64,000 bases of DNA from an uncultured Poribacteria bacterium (GTDB lineage: Bacteria; Poribacteria; WGA-4E; WGA-3G): the NCBI GenBank assembly GCA_958295855.1, contig OY282383.1:502481-566480 (forward strand). Direction: 5' to 3'. The notes beneath the pieces are model-generated. The model did no database searches, was not told the origin of the DNA, and worked only from the letters and a program-made list of their open reading frames with translations. The translations under genes were made by a program, and so were the position numbers. Below, piece after piece: positions 25,633 through 35,240 of the stretch. Each line of letters starts with the position of its first letter. Position 1 is the stretch's first letter.

Positions 25633-26349
25633 ATGGCGTGTAAGCTATCCATTGTGATTCCGATTTACAACGAGGTTGAAAGCCTAGAAGAGATTCTAAA
25701 CCAAATCGCTGCGGTTGAAGTCCGCATGGAAAAAGAACTGATTCTCATTGACGATTGTTCAACAGACGGTACGCGCGTGATTTTAAAGCGAATTGAATCA
25801 GGGGGACAAACCCCGCCCACGGCCGATACCTCTATAAAGGTTCTCTATCACGATGTGAATAAGGGAAAAGGGGCTACCCTTCGTACCGGGTTTCAACATA
25901 TCACCGGTGAGATTACCCTCATCCAAGATGCAGACCTGGAATATGACCCGAGGGATTACCCCAAATTGCTTCAACCTATTTTAGCAGGCGAAGCCGATGT
26001 CGTGTACGGCTCGCGGTTTATGAAGGGTAGGCAAAAAGGGTTATTGCGGAGCTACCTCGCGAATCAATTTCTCACATCTCTCTCAAATATCGTCAACGGC
26101 ACGAAACTCACCGATATGGAGACCTGCTATAAGGTGATTAAAACGCCTATTCTAAAGCAGATCTCGCTCTACTCCGACAGGTTCGGCTTTGAACCGGAGA
26201 TTACAGCGAAACTTGCCAAACGAAAGTGCAGAATCGTTGAGGTGCCGATCACTTATCGCGGCAGAGACTATCATGAAGGCAAGACCGTTAATTGGAAGGA
26301 TGGCATCGCCGCAATTTTTCATATCCTCCGTTTTCGTTTTTTTTCGTAG
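25633..26349 (+). CDS. Family 2 glycosyltransferase (DPM-synthase-like)
   Basis: 238 residues from ATG 25633 (GGGGG upstream); a GTG at 25564, close to the predicted transcript start, would add 23 residues. GT2 motifs: SIVIPIYNEVESLEEIL, LIDDCSTDGTR, NKGKGATLRTGFQ, IQDADLEYDPRDYPKL and VVYGSRFMKG, followed by a RFGFEPEITAKLAK block common to dolichol/undecaprenyl-phosphate sugar synthases. It should transfer a sugar from a nucleotide donor to a lipid carrier at the inner face of the membrane. Residues 59-63 (QTPPT) lie in a GGGGGACAAACCCCGCCCAC stretch of repeat family D. Confidence 0.92.
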   Translation: MACKLSIVIPIYNEVESLEEILNQIAAVEVRMEKELILIDDCSTDGTRVILKRIESGGQTPPTADTSIKVLYHDVNKGKGATLRTGFQHITGEITLIQDADLEYDPRDYPKLLQPILAGEADVVYGSRFMKGRQKGLLRSYLANQFLTSLSNIVNGTKLTDMETCYKVIKTPILKQISLYSDRFGFEPEITAKLAKRKCRIVEVPITYRGRDYHEGKTVNWKDGIAAIFHILRFRFFS

Positions 26350-26382
26350 CGGAGCTCACAATCTGGCAGAGCGTGGTGCAAG

Positions 26383-28233
26383 ATGGGCAATTTGCAGGAT
26401 TTGCTTAAAGAGGTAGATGCGATTCTGAAGTCAACTGATGCGCCAGCACCCACGCCGGACGTTGCAACGTCTTGCGATGCGCCGACGGACGCACTGCTGG
26501 AAGCACTCCACACCCACTTCAGGTACCCCTCCTTCCGCGCCGGACAGCGTGAAATTATTGAAGCTGTTTTGGAAAGCCAAAATGTGTTCGCTGTGTTCCC
26601 AACAGGGCACGGGAAATCCCTCTGTTACCAGCTGCCCGCGCTGATGCTCCCCGGCATCACAGTCGTCATCTCTCCCCTCATTTCGTTGATGAAGGACCAG
26701 GTTGATGCGCTGCGGGCCCGGGGCATCGAGGCGGTATCGTTAATAAACAGCACACAGACATGGGATGAGTACCGAGGGGAATTGGCACGACTGAAGCAAG
26801 GGGCAGTAAAGCTGCTCTATATCTCCCCCGAACGCCTCCGAAGCAGACGGTTTTTAGACATCCTGAACGCATTTCCAATCTCGCTATTTGTTATAGATGA
26901 AGCACACTGTATATCACAATGGGGCAGGGACTTTCGACCGGCCTATCTGGCTCTCAGAGATACCATTGATGTACTCCATCCGCGTGTGATTGCCCTCTTC
27001 ACCGCAACAGCACCACCAGATATCCGAGAAGAAGTGCTGAGCCTGCTAAACATCCCCACACCCCGCATCCTCACGCAAGGCATTGAGCGCCCCAATTTAA
27101 AACTGAGCGTACAAGAAAGTGAAGATGAAGAAACAAAGTATCAACTGCTGGAGAACTTTCTAAAGTTCACCACTATTGAAAATAGTGGTAAACCTCTTAA
27201 GACATCGCCATCTAACAGAGCGGGCGACATCGGACAAAACGGGATTATCTACGCTGGCCGCCGCCGTGAAACAGAGGAAATTGCAAACTACTTGCAAAAA
27301 CGCGGATTCCGAGCAGATTTCTATCACGCAGGGCTCGAAACCCACGAACGCAATCGCGTGCAAGAAGCGTTTTTCGACGACAGCCCAAACGGGTTAGACA
27401 TTGTTGTCGCCACGAACGCTTTCGGAATGGGCATCGACAAGGCAGATATCCGATATATTGTGCATTGGACCCTGACAGGCACCCTCGAAGAATACTGTCA
27501 AGAGGCCGGCAGGGCTGGCAGAGATGGCAAGACAGCAGCGTGTATGCTACTCTACTGCCACGAAGACAGGGGATTGCACGAGTGGTTTATCAAAGAGAAC
27601 GCACCAGATGGGCCTTCCCTGCTCAAACTTTTAAAGGTTATCGAAAACTTCAAAGGGACCGACCGGTATCGCACAATAGCCGGCAACGAACTAGAATGGA
27701 TGAGCGGGTTCAAAATGACAAAAATTCAGGTGTGCCTCAGCTACCTCGAAAAACTCGGATTTCTGAAAAGGTGGTATAACGTGCCCTCTCAACTTTCCGT
27801 GACATTTCGGGCATTCCGGATGGATACCACTGCACCAGAAGATACCGGGCAGCAGGAATTGCTCAACCACTTGAGGGCAGGCAAGTTAACAACTATCTTG
27901 GAGTTTTGTGAAGCCGTGGGGCTGAACCCTAAGGAGATGATGGAACAACTCGCCGAGTTGCAAAGCGAGGGCTATATTCAGTACTGGGGACAGGAAGACC
28001 TGATGCTCATCGAACTGATTCATGACAGTGAACTCTTCAGCACCCTCACAGAGGAGCAAATCGAGGTGAGTGATTATGTTCTCCGCAAACGCAGGCAGAT
28101 CGATAAAGTAGTTTTTTATGCGTTAGAGGCAACCTGCCGAGTACGTGTCATGCGGGACTACTTCGGCGAAGAAGTTGATGAAAATTACCGCTGTGGCACA
28201 TGCGATTTATGTCAAAACCGCCGGGACATCTAA
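26383..28233 (+). CDS. recQ: RecQ-family ATP-dependent DNA helicase
   Basis: 616 residues. Motif 0/I: FRAGQREIIEAVLE and FPTGHGKSLCYQLPA (~72); DEAH box VIDEAHCISQWGRDFRPAY (~170); motif VI region QEAGRAGRDGK. The zinc-type cysteines lie at the extreme C-terminus (TCRVRVMRDYFGEE, then CGTCDLCQ), after the winged-helix-like part (RTIAGNELEWMSGFKMTKIQ), whereas in E. coli RecQ the zinc domain precedes the winged helix; no HRDC domain is seen. Residues 262-272, [11 protein letters not shown], are encoded by palindromic repeat C, inserted between the two RecA-like lobes. It follows the GT2 gene by 33 bases. Confidence 0.93.
   Translation: MGNLQDLLKEVDAILKSTDAPAPTPDVATSCDAPTDALLEALHTHFRYPSFRAGQREIIEAVLESQNVFAVFPTGHGKSLCYQLPALMLPGITVVISPLISLMKDQVDALRARGIEAVSLINSTQTWDEYRGELARLKQGAVKLLYISPERLRSRRFLDILNAFPISLFVIDEAHCISQWGRDFRPAYLALRDTIDVLHPRVIALFTATAPPDIREEVLSLLNIPTPRILTQGIERPNLKLSVQESEDEETKYQLLENFLKFTTIENSGKPLKTSPSNRAGDIGQNGIIYAGRRRETEEIANYLQKRGFRADFYHAGLETHERNRVQEAFFDDSPNGLDIVVATNAFGMGIDKADIRYIVHWTLTGTLEEYCQEAGRAGRDGKTAACMLLYCHEDRGLHEWFIKENAPDGPSLLKLLKVIENFKGTDRYRTIAGNELEWMSGFKMTKIQVCLSYLEKLGFLKRWYNVPSQLSVTFRAFRMDTTAPEDTGQQELLNHLRAGKLTTILEFCEAVGLNPKEMMEQLAELQSEGYIQYWGQEDLMLIELIHDSELFSTLTEEQIEVSDYVLRKRRQIDKVVFYALEATCRVRVMRDYFGEEVDENYRCGTCDLCQNRRDI
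27166..27198 (+). repeat. Palindromic repeat C inside recQ
   Basis: TTCACCACTATTGAAAATAG continues to TGGTAAACCTCTT, adding [11 protein letters not shown]. Thirty-one of these 33 bases match the copy in the sigma-factor gene (34569-34601), translated in the same frame. Confidence 0.95.
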
Positions 28234-28259
28234 ACCAACTGCGACATTAATCTCATCTG

Positions 28260-31205
28260 TCATGACGACACTCCATCAAGCGTGAGTTGCTGTTCCGCAC
28301 TGGTGGTTCCCGAGGAACCCGAGCCGGTGCCACCTGGGAATTTTCCCGGAGCGTAATGCATCAGCGTCTCCAAAAGCGATCTGGCCCCAGAACCTTGTGG
28401 ACTCGTCTCAATCAGTGCCTGAATGACAGCCTTGAAAAGCGCATTTTCTTGCAGGCCGTGCTCGTCGAAGGAGGCGTTGATTTGCACCTTTTCGCCGGCA
28501 TCCCAGAGTTTCATGAGCCGATGGATGATGTCTATCATAGGTATTCTGCCAGACGTGTGCGCGTCGCCAACCCGGTCTGAAGGGCGTTCGGTGTGTCCCA
28601 ATAGTTTCAGGGCATTGCCCGACGCGGCTTTCCGCAAAATACCGGTGTGCACCGCCCGGAGCTCGTCAAGTGATAACCCGTAGCCCTGTGCCAATAGGAT
28701 ACACTCACCCACCGGCGCATTCTCTGTCCCGAAATGATTCCGGTGCATCAGGTAGTAGCGGGTCCATTCGTCTAACGCTTCTGTGCTTGCGCCTTTCAGG
28801 ATCTGTCCCAATGCAAAGTCCGTGACGATCCGGCGTACCTCTGTGAGAAATTCAGTCACCGTGAACGCTTGCCCGTTCATGCGGCGGACCTCCTTGTAGG
28901 TAGAGTAGCTTTCCAGTGCGGGGCCGATTGCTGCCCAGACGAAGTCTGGGCCTTGGATTCCCACATCCCAGAAGTATCTGAGGCGTTCGGTAATTCGTTC
29001 CTGCATCTCACGCTTCACTTTTCCGTAATGCCCTACTCTGGCCTTTGCAGCACGCTTTCGGCATACGAGCCACAGTGAAGTCGCGAGCGAGGCTGTCCCT
29101 TGCGCGCTCATCCTTTTCCCTTTTTCAGTGTCAATGGGCCAAGATGTTGTAACTACTAAACCCGATTCAAGCATTGCCTTCACAAGGGTTTCCCACGCAT
29201 CTGGCTCTTTGTGGGCAAATACAATTACTATTCTACCACCTTTACACAGTGAGTCGCTCGCAGTTTGGAAACTTTCAGCCATGCCTTTCTCGTAGAATTC
29301 TTTACCAATCCTACCTCTTTCCCCCGTTTTATGTTGTTGAACTAACTCATCCTGTTTTGGAGTCAGCCCATTTACCAAAAACTCTGGAAAGCAATCTCCG
29401 AGGGATCTGCGGAGCCACACGAAAAAGAAATCAGAAATGTCCGAATAAGGTATTGCGTCATAGTAGGGCGGATCGGTGATGATGGCTTCAGCTTCCGAGT
29501 GAATGGGATCGGTCGCGGATTGACGTAAGATCACACAATTTGGCGTTATCGCTGTGTGGGCACTACGGATTGTTTCCATAGAAGAGAGGATTTTTTTAAG
29601 GCAGAGTTGATAACCACCCCGCACTTCATTCGGAATTGCCCCTTCGCTGAAATCCCAGGTCATCGGGAAGGCATATCTGACAAAAGTGTGACCGATTGCC
29701 TCGGTACTTGAAATCCAAGGAATTAGAGTTGAGCTAAAAACCAGCATCCTGTCAAAGGCACACGCTAGATATACGCTAATTGCCTCCAGCCATTCTGGCG
29801 AATAGCCAACTTTCTCCATTGTTCCTTGTGCAGCGCGCGTCCACTTGACAAATGTCATCAACGCTAGCAACTGCCGTTCCGTAAACAGATCTGACCACGT
29901 TTTGAATCCATAATCGGGCAACTGAGAGCCAACAGCTCGATGCCTCTCTTTGCCTGGTAGGGGTTCATCAGGTAGCCCAGGCGGGATTTCATCAGCGATC
30001 GCTTTCAATACTTCCTGCGGTATTTTCGCGGCATCAATCTCGGCCTGTGTGGGTGGACGGTACTCCTTGCCGTATTCTTCCTTGTAAACGACTGTCGTCA
30101 TCTGTGCCTTGAGTTTGCCATCATACCCACATCGCTTAATATAATCATCGGGTTGCTGTGAACCACAAAACGGACAAGTTGCTGTCGAACCTGACATCGT
30201 AGGCTCGCCAACATCTGTTGTTTTTTCCGGCGCGACAATCTCAAATCGGACACGTTTCGTATTGGCATCTGGGCAGAGCTTGAGTGCACGCTTGCTGTTG
30301 ATAATGACTTCCGTCTGGTTTTTTGTCTTTTTGAGTCTGAGAAAATCAGAACGCTCCCGATTTTCGGGCGTGTCTCTAAGGGTTTTCTCAGCCTTCGTAC
30401 AGATCTTCAACGTCTTGAGTAACGGCACCGTCGCCCCACACTGCGGGTCCTGACAGGGAATGGTGCGGGCCCAGAGGTAGGCGACCGTCGGTTTGCCATC
30501 AACTACGGGATAGTATTGCGCCAGTTCTTTGCGGGCGTTTTCTAAAACCCACTGGCCCCATAAACGGACATGAGCTGCCAGATCTCCCTTTTTCAGCTCC
30601 GGCTGTGCATCAAGCGTGAGCGCGGGGAGTGGTGTCGTTTTTCCGGCGAGCCGTTGCGGGTATTCAAGCGTGCATTTGAGGATAAACCAGGCAACAGGGT
30701 TATAGTCGTTGGCTATCACTTCACAGCCGAGCCGCATTGCTTCAAGCGGAATTGCGCCCCCGCCTGCGAACATATCCATCACTTTGGGTGGGTGTCCGTT
30801 GTAAGCCATCTGGATGAGTTCTCTGGCGATGCGGAGTTTATTGAGCCAGCGTCCTTTTTTATCTTTTCTGTCCCAGTCGCCTTGTCCATTTTCGTCACCC
30901 CACCGGGTCAGCGAAGCAATCAGGTCGTTACAGAGATATTCACGTTGTTTGTCAGGTAACGGGGATCCGCAAAGGCGTGTGTATTCTTCCTTTATTTTTC
31001 GAGGTGCATCGGCGGGATCTGGGAGCAATGTGGCTATCGTGACGGCGCGGCATGCAGCGAGGGGGCGGCGTGCGGGCCAAACGTGAAGCGAGGAGATACG
31101 TCCGTGTGGGACATTTTTTTCGTGTTTTGAGTCTGTGGAAACCTTTTTGAGTGGGAAGGCTTCCTCAATAAGTCGACGTGGCACTGTCGTTTTTTCCTTC
31201 CGCAT
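28260..31205 (-). CDS. DUF1156 / COG1743-type adenine-specific DNA methylase with zinc ribbons
   Basis: 981 residues. The N-terminus (RRLIEEAFPLKKVS, HGRISSLHVWPARRPLAACR) is the DUF1156 signature. The SAM-binding motif VMDMFAGGGAIPLEAMRLG lies near residue 140 and the catalytic motif IITDPPYYDAIPYSDISDFF near 580, so motif I precedes motif IV with a long insert holding two zinc-ribbon pairs (CQDPQCGATVP and CPFCGSQQPDDYIKRC). In many genomes this family sits beside a DUF499 ATPase in a presumed defence or epigenetic module; no DUF499 gene is present here. It converges with recQ, only 26 bases apart. Target sequence unknown. Confidence 0.9.
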   Translation of the reverse strand: MRKEKTTVPRRLIEEAFPLKKVSTDSKHEKNVPHGRISSLHVWPARRPLAACRAVTIATLLPDPADAPRKIKEEYTRLCGSPLPDKQREYLCNDLIASLTRWGDENGQGDWDRKDKKGRWLNKLRIARELIQMAYNGHPPKVMDMFAGGGAIPLEAMRLGCEVIANDYNPVAWFILKCTLEYPQRLAGKTTPLPALTLDAQPELKKGDLAAHVRLWGQWVLENARKELAQYYPVVDGKPTVAYLWARTIPCQDPQCGATVPLLKTLKICTKAEKTLRDTPENRERSDFLRLKKTKNQTEVIINSKRALKLCPDANTKRVRFEIVAPEKTTDVGEPTMSGSTATCPFCGSQQPDDYIKRCGYDGKLKAQMTTVVYKEEYGKEYRPPTQAEIDAAKIPQEVLKAIADEIPPGLPDEPLPGKERHRAVGSQLPDYGFKTWSDLFTERQLLALMTFVKWTRAAQGTMEKVGYSPEWLEAISVYLACAFDRMLVFSSTLIPWISSTEAIGHTFVRYAFPMTWDFSEGAIPNEVRGGYQLCLKKILSSMETIRSAHTAITPNCVILRQSATDPIHSEAEAIITDPPYYDAIPYSDISDFFFVWLRRSLGDCFPEFLVNGLTPKQDELVQQHKTGERGRIGKEFYEKGMAESFQTASDSLCKGGRIVIVFAHKEPDAWETLVKAMLESGLVVTTSWPIDTEKGKRMSAQGTASLATSLWLVCRKRAAKARVGHYGKVKREMQERITERLRYFWDVGIQGPDFVWAAIGPALESYSTYKEVRRMNGQAFTVTEFLTEVRRIVTDFALGQILKGASTEALDEWTRYYLMHRNHFGTENAPVGECILLAQGYGLSLDELRAVHTGILRKAASGNALKLLGHTERPSDRVGDAHTSGRIPMIDIIHRLMKLWDAGEKVQINASFDEHGLQENALFKAVIQALIETSPQGSGARSLLETLMHYAPGKFPGGTGSGSSGTTSAEQQLTLDGVSS

Positions 31206-31259
31206 CTAAATTGGCAAGGCTAAAAAGAATCCTACCTTCTGGCGCGTCATTTTCAAGTT

Positions 31260-31400
31260 TTTTGACATAACGGGACTTCTCTTTGTGGTGGAGATTGCGC
31301 GGCAACAGTGCGCGTGAAAGGCGGGGGCCCGAAGGCCCCCCACACCTGCGAAGGGAGATTGCGCAGCAACAGTGCGCGTGATACGCGAGAGTAAAGTGTT
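31260..31400. repeat. Direct repeats flanking a GC-rich hairpin
   Basis: GAGATTGCGC(G/A)GCAACAGTGCG occurs twice, on either side of GGGGGCC-CGAA-GGCCCCC. The stretch 31206-31411 upstream of the DUF1156 gene holds no recognisable gene. Confidence 0.7.
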
Positions 31401-31413
31401 ATCAAATTAAATT

Positions 31414-31515
31414 TCAAGACAATTCATATTCAGGGGCACCGACGGTTCTGAGCAGAATAACGCCTGGGTCTGTTTCTCTATCAACGCCAATAAGGACACG
31501 TCCTGCTGCATTCAT
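31414..31515 (-). pseudogene. C-terminal remnant duplicating the neighbouring hypothetical gene
   Basis: In a different frame from the gene that ends at 31512, this stretch reads NAAGRVLIGVDRETDPGVIL and ends LRTVGAPEYELS-stop. It matches internal residues HAAGRVLIGVDRETDQGVIL of that gene. It is either the original 3' end displaced by an insertion or the remnant of a second paralogue. Confidence 0.7.
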
Positions 31516-32153
31516 CTCGCTAGCCGTTTTGGGTTTGGGTTTGGTCCATGAGCTCTGCAATCGGGTGGCTCGCCATTTCCTAATTTTGTGAGTGTCTTCA
31601 TCCAGTGGTCAGGGTCGCCTTCAGGGTCACCGACGGTTCTGAGCAGAATAACGCCTTGGTCTGTTTCTCTATCAACGCCGATAAGGACACGTCCTGCTGC
31701 ATGGCACTCGCTGTCATACTCGCCATTTACAGAAACGACACCCCCATATCCATAATGTGAGCCCAGCGAAACGCTCTCTGCATGGTTTCTTAGGGTGCGT
31801 ACCTCGCCGCCGCCGCCTAAGTCTTCAGGCGTAATAACAAGCATGACGTAGTCTTTACGGGGAACAATCCATGGATCCAATGTTTCTGCGAATTTCTTAA
31901 ACACTTCAAGAGATCCGCCACCGTCATGGTTCTCGCCCTGGATGTGAACGCCACTCATACCATTAACGCTTTCAACAAGAATTTCCCCGGAGCCGTCTTC
32001 GTTTACGGAGAGCGTAATAACAGGTTTCCCCGTTGAATCCACGATATGGAGTTCGGAGCATTTCAAAACGGGTTCAGCTTCGTATGTCGCGAGCTTGCGC
32101 TCTAGTTCCTCAATGCGGCGCTGAAGTTCTTCTAAAATCTCTGTCGTGGCCAT
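31512..32153 (-). CDS. Hypothetical protein with N-terminal coiled coil
   Basis: 213 residues. The first ~28 residues (EILEELQRRIEELERKLATY) form a clear coiled coil, suggesting an oligomer. Then comes a beta-rich part with SELHIVDSTGKPVITLSVNEDGSG-type strands (ELHIVDSTGKPVITLSV), MLVITPEDLGGGGEVRT and GRVLIGVDRETDQGVILLR, looking like repeated beta units. No family recognised. A consensus promoter lies 42 bases upstream and the SD is GAGGT. The C-terminal ~25 residues differ from the duplicated remnant just downstream, so the gene end has probably been rearranged. Confidence 0.75.
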   Translation of the reverse strand: MATTEILEELQRRIEELERKLATYEAEPVLKCSELHIVDSTGKPVITLSVNEDGSGEILVESVNGMSGVHIQGENHDGGGSLEVFKKFAETLDPWIVPRKDYVMLVITPEDLGGGGEVRTLRNHAESVSLGSHYGYGGVVSVNGEYDSECHAAGRVLIGVDRETDQGVILLRTVGDPEGDPDHWMKTLTKLGNGEPPDCRAHGPNPNPKRLAR

Positions 32154-32194
32154 TTTTGTACCTCAATAGAAAACTAGATTCTAAATCGCTGGTA

Positions 32195-32223
32195 ATTATA
32201 CACCTTAAAAAAGGGTTTGTCAA
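32195..32223 (-). promoter_or_regulatory. Near-perfect sigma-70 promoter for the coiled-coil gene
   Basis: On the minus strand TTGACA (32223-32218), 17-base spacer, TATAAT (32200-32195). Confidence 0.9.
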
Positions 32224-32282
32224 GTTAAATCGTAAAAAAGCACATAATTTGAGGGGAGGTGAAAATGAACAACTAAAAAACT

Positions 32283-33554
32283 TTAGATTTCAAGACAATT
32301 GACAATGTCAACACGTCCTAGGTTGCTGAGCACCTCCGCATAGACATGCCGGAGTGGCACCTTGTTTTGTTCCGCAAGCCGTTTGCAATGCTCATACTCT
32401 GGTACGGTTTTAATAAGGGTGCCGTTGAGATACCCGCGTTTGGCTTGGATTGCACCCCACTGTGTTTCAACCTTAATAAAATCTCGATGCAATTTGACTC
32501 GGGCTGCCGAAGAGACCCGCACCCCAAAGGTTGTCGTCTCTGTGAGAAGGAGTTCAATCAGTTTGTCGCGACTCGCAGCCGGACAAAGCACAGTGATTTG
32601 CGTTGCCGGTCTGCCCTTCTTCATAAAGATAGGGAGGAGAAAGACATCAAGTGCGCCGTGTGCGAAGAGTCGCTCCGTGACATAGCCCGTAATCTCTGGC
32701 GACATATCGTCCACATTGGTCTCGATGATGTCTACGGTGTCAGTTTCCGCGTTGTAGGGTGTTGCTTTCAGACCGGCGTTTGACGTTGTTTCTCCAAGAC
32801 AAATTCGGAGGAGGTTGGGCTGCTGCGCAAGGTCGCGGGTACCAGCCCCATACCCAACCCGGTCAAGCGTCATCTGTGGCATGACACCGAATCCCTTCGA
32901 AAGCGTCGTGATGAGTGCCGCGCCTGTCGGCGTAACCAATTCCTTCGGGATGTCTGTCTGGTGAACCGGTACCCCTTGCAGGAGTGCCATGGTTCCAGGG
33001 ACAGGGACAGGCATGAGCCCGTGTGCACATCTGACAAAGCCGCGTCCGAGCGAGAGCGGCGATGCGTAAACTGCGTCAACCTCAAGCTGTGCCAAACCGA
33101 TAACGGAACCTACGATGTCCACAATTGAATCAATGCCGCTGACTTCGTGGAGGTGAACGTTCGCTTTGGTAGTATTGTGAACTTTTGCCTCCGCTTCAGC
33201 GAGCCGGTCAAAAACGCGTTTGGCAGTGTCGAGAATGTCCGCATCCAAACCGCTTTCGTCAAGCAGTTTGAAGATATCGGCGAGGTGCCGGCTGGGGCCA
33301 TGGGCGTGTTGATGGGCATGAGCGTGAGATGCACCCTCGTGTGAGGTGTGAGCAGGGTGCACCGCTACCATCGCTCGGGTTCCGGTGATGCCGTGTTTCG
33401 TTGCCTTCTCAAAGGCTAACGTAAACTCGGCATCCAGTTTCAAATGTGCTAACTCCGTTCTCAGGAGTTCCGGGGCAACGCCAGCATCCACCAAGGCACC
33501 GAGGGTCATGTCGCCGCTGATGCCTGAGAAGCAGTCGAAATACGCGATTTTCAA
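32283..33554 (-). CDS. larC: Nickel-pincer-cofactor biosynthesis protein LarC
   Basis: 423 residues. The N-terminus AYFDCFSGISGDMTLGALVD and the later blocks VHLHEVSGIDSIVDIVG, VTPTGAALITTL, ETNVDDMSPEITGYV and MKKGRPATQITVLC are the LarC (formerly DUF111) signatures. LarC inserts nickel into the pyridinium bis-thiocarboxylate precursor using CTP. The His-rich segment HAHAHQHAHG near residue 80 probably binds nickel. The gene is unbroken, unlike the two-part larC1/larC2 of some lactobacilli. No larA, larB or larE gene is in the window. Confidence 0.95.
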   Translation of the reverse strand: MKIAYFDCFSGISGDMTLGALVDAGVAPELLRTELAHLKLDAEFTLAFEKATKHGITGTRAMVAVHPAHTSHEGASHAHAHQHAHGPSRHLADIFKLLDESGLDADILDTAKRVFDRLAEAEAKVHNTTKANVHLHEVSGIDSIVDIVGSVIGLAQLEVDAVYASPLSLGRGFVRCAHGLMPVPVPGTMALLQGVPVHQTDIPKELVTPTGAALITTLSKGFGVMPQMTLDRVGYGAGTRDLAQQPNLLRICLGETTSNAGLKATPYNAETDTVDIIETNVDDMSPEITGYVTERLFAHGALDVFLLPIFMKKGRPATQITVLCPAASRDKLIELLLTETTTFGVRVSSAARVKLHRDFIKVETQWGAIQAKRGYLNGTLIKTVPEYEHCKRLAEQNKVPLRHVYAEVLSNLGRVDIVNCLEI

Positions 33555-33566
33555 GTTAAATTCCTT

Positions 33567-35240
33567 CTACGGGTCTTGTAGCAACTCCTTGAGCAACGCC
33601 TTCGAGTCGTGTCGTTTGAGTTTCACAAGTGCTTCCGCCTCTATCTGTCGTACGCGTTCTCGGCTGATGTGGAGCCTACTGCCGATGTCCGCCAGTGTGT
33701 ATTCCGTGCCATCCATTAACCCGTATCGGAGCACGATAACCTGTACCTCGCGTGGGTTGAGCGTCTTGTTCAGCACTTCGGTGATAACCTCTACCTTGGA
33801 GTGGCCGAGCAAGTAGTTTTCCGGGGTAATTTGGGATTGGTCCGGAATCAGTTCAAAAAATGCGCCATCTGGGGCGGTGTCACTAATGGGTGCATCAAGA
33901 GACACCGGATCCTTTGTGGCGTTGAAAATGTCAGTCACTTTTTTCTCAGTGAGTTCAACAGCGTCAGCAATCTCTTTTGTCGTAGGTTCTCGCCCCAGTG
34001 TCATCGTCAGGTCGGTTTGCGCCTGCTTAATGGCGCGGCGTGCTTCCCCAATATAACAGGGTACGCGAATCATCTGTCCCTGCTGGTCGAGTGCTCGTTT
34101 GATAGACTGCATAATCCACCAAGTGGCATAGGTGCTGAATCGGAAACGAAGGGTGTAGTCAAACTTATCAACTGCCTTCATCAATCCGAGGCTCCCTTCC
34201 TGCATCAAATCCAGGAAGGTCAGCGAGGTTTTGCTGAAGTGATGTTGTTTCGCAATGCTCGCGACTAAGCGTAGATTGGCTTCAACAATTTTTAGTTTGG
34301 TACCATGCGTTACCTCATCTGCTGCTTCAAGTTGCGTCGACAACCGCTCGAGATGCTCAAATTCGTTGCGAAGATCTTTGAGGACAAGCTCAAGGGTGCG
34401 CGGCTTCCATGTAGATGCCCTTTCTGGTAAAATAGCCCCGGGCAACTTTTGTAACAGCATTGTAACCTCGTGGCGGATAACATCAAGTTCGTCAAACGCG
34501 CGGGCTTCCTGTTTGGCACTAGAGCGTGTTGCCTCAATCAGGGTTACACCCCCCGGTTTCCTTTCGGCGAGAGGTTTGCCACTATTTTCAATAGTGGTGA
34601 ACAATTGAGGCAGCAAGTTCGGGCTAGCCGCACAAGGTTTTTGTTGTTGCAAACGTCTGGCGGCTTCGGCAACGCTGTTGCGAATTGATTTGCGTGCATA
34701 CCCCCGGAATTCTGCACTGTGCTTCGATTTGCACTCATCAATCGCCCTCAAGAGACTCAGGTATCCTGCCTGTGCCAACTCAGGATGTGAATCCGCGTGG
34801 ATATACTTTTCCAGGAGGTGTGCATTCGCCTTAAAAATTGTCCACCTCGCCTGCTTTAAGCGTTTAGACTTCGCTTCAAGCTGATGCAATAAAACCTGAA
34901 CGGTTTGAATCTGGGAGCGAACCTGCTCTATAACAGAACCATGTTCTGATTGCTCCGGTTCAAATTTGTAATCGCTGGTTGCCGCTCGGTTTTCGGGGAA
35001 ATGAAGCGAGGTTAACAGCCACTCAGGGAATTGATTTAGCAGGGAGGTAAATGTATGTAGCCCCTCCCGGTATTTTTTAAAGAGCGCGGTCTCCTGTTCC
35101 GGTCCAAGCAGGGGTGTCTTCGCTATTTTCTGTAAGTAAGCGAAGGTCTCATCCTTTCGCGGGTCTGGGTTCTCGTGCGTTTTGTCGTCGTCCGCAAAAA
35201 ACTCATCGGCAGCGGGATGCACTGGGTGGAAATCTCTCAT
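33567..35240 (-). CDS. Primary-type (RpoD-like) sigma factor with odd N-terminal half
   Basis: 557 residues. The C-terminal half is a classic group 1/2 sigma factor: region 2 [20 protein letters not shown] and [19 protein letters not shown], region 3 [15 protein letters not shown], region 4 [18 protein letters not shown] and [20 protein letters not shown]. The N-terminal half contains region 1.2-like residues and a second, degenerate region-2-like stretch ([39 protein letters not shown]). Residues 214-224 are palindromic repeat C ([11 protein letters not shown]). The start follows GAGGTG. Whether it is the main housekeeping sigma cannot be told without the rest of the genome. Confidence 0.92.
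   Translation of the reverse strand: MRDFHPVHPAADEFFADDDKTHENPDPRKDETFAYLQKIAKTPLLGPEQETALFKKYREGLHTFTSLLNQFPEWLLTSLHFPENRAATSDYKFEPEQSEHGSVIEQVRSQIQTVQVLLHQLEAKSKRLKQARWTIFKANAHLLEKYIHADSHPELAQAGYLSLLRAIDECKSKHSAEFRGYARKSIRNSVAEAARRLQQQKPCAASPNLLPQLFTTIENSGKPLAERKPGGVTLIEATRSSAKQEARAFDELDVIRHEVTMLLQKLPGAILPERASTWKPRTLELVLKDLRNEFEHLERLSTQLEAADEVTHGTKLKIVEANLRLVASIAKQHHFSKTSLTFLDLMQEGSLGLMKAVDKFDYTLRFRFSTYATWWIMQSIKRALDQQGQMIRVPCYIGEARRAIKQAQTDLTMTLGREPTTKEIADAVELTEKKVTDIFNATKDPVSLDAPISDTAPDGAFFELIPDQSQITPENYLLGHSKVEVITEVLNKTLNPREVQVIVLRYGLMDGTEYTLADIGSRLHISRERVRQIEAEALVKLKRHDSKALLKELLQDP
34569..34601 (-). repeat. Palindromic repeat C inside the sigma-factor gene
   Basis: Minus-strand TTCACCACTATTGAAAATAG continues to TGGCAAACCTCTC, encoding [11 protein letters not shown] in the same frame as the copy in recQ, at residues 214-224. 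Confidence 0.95.
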
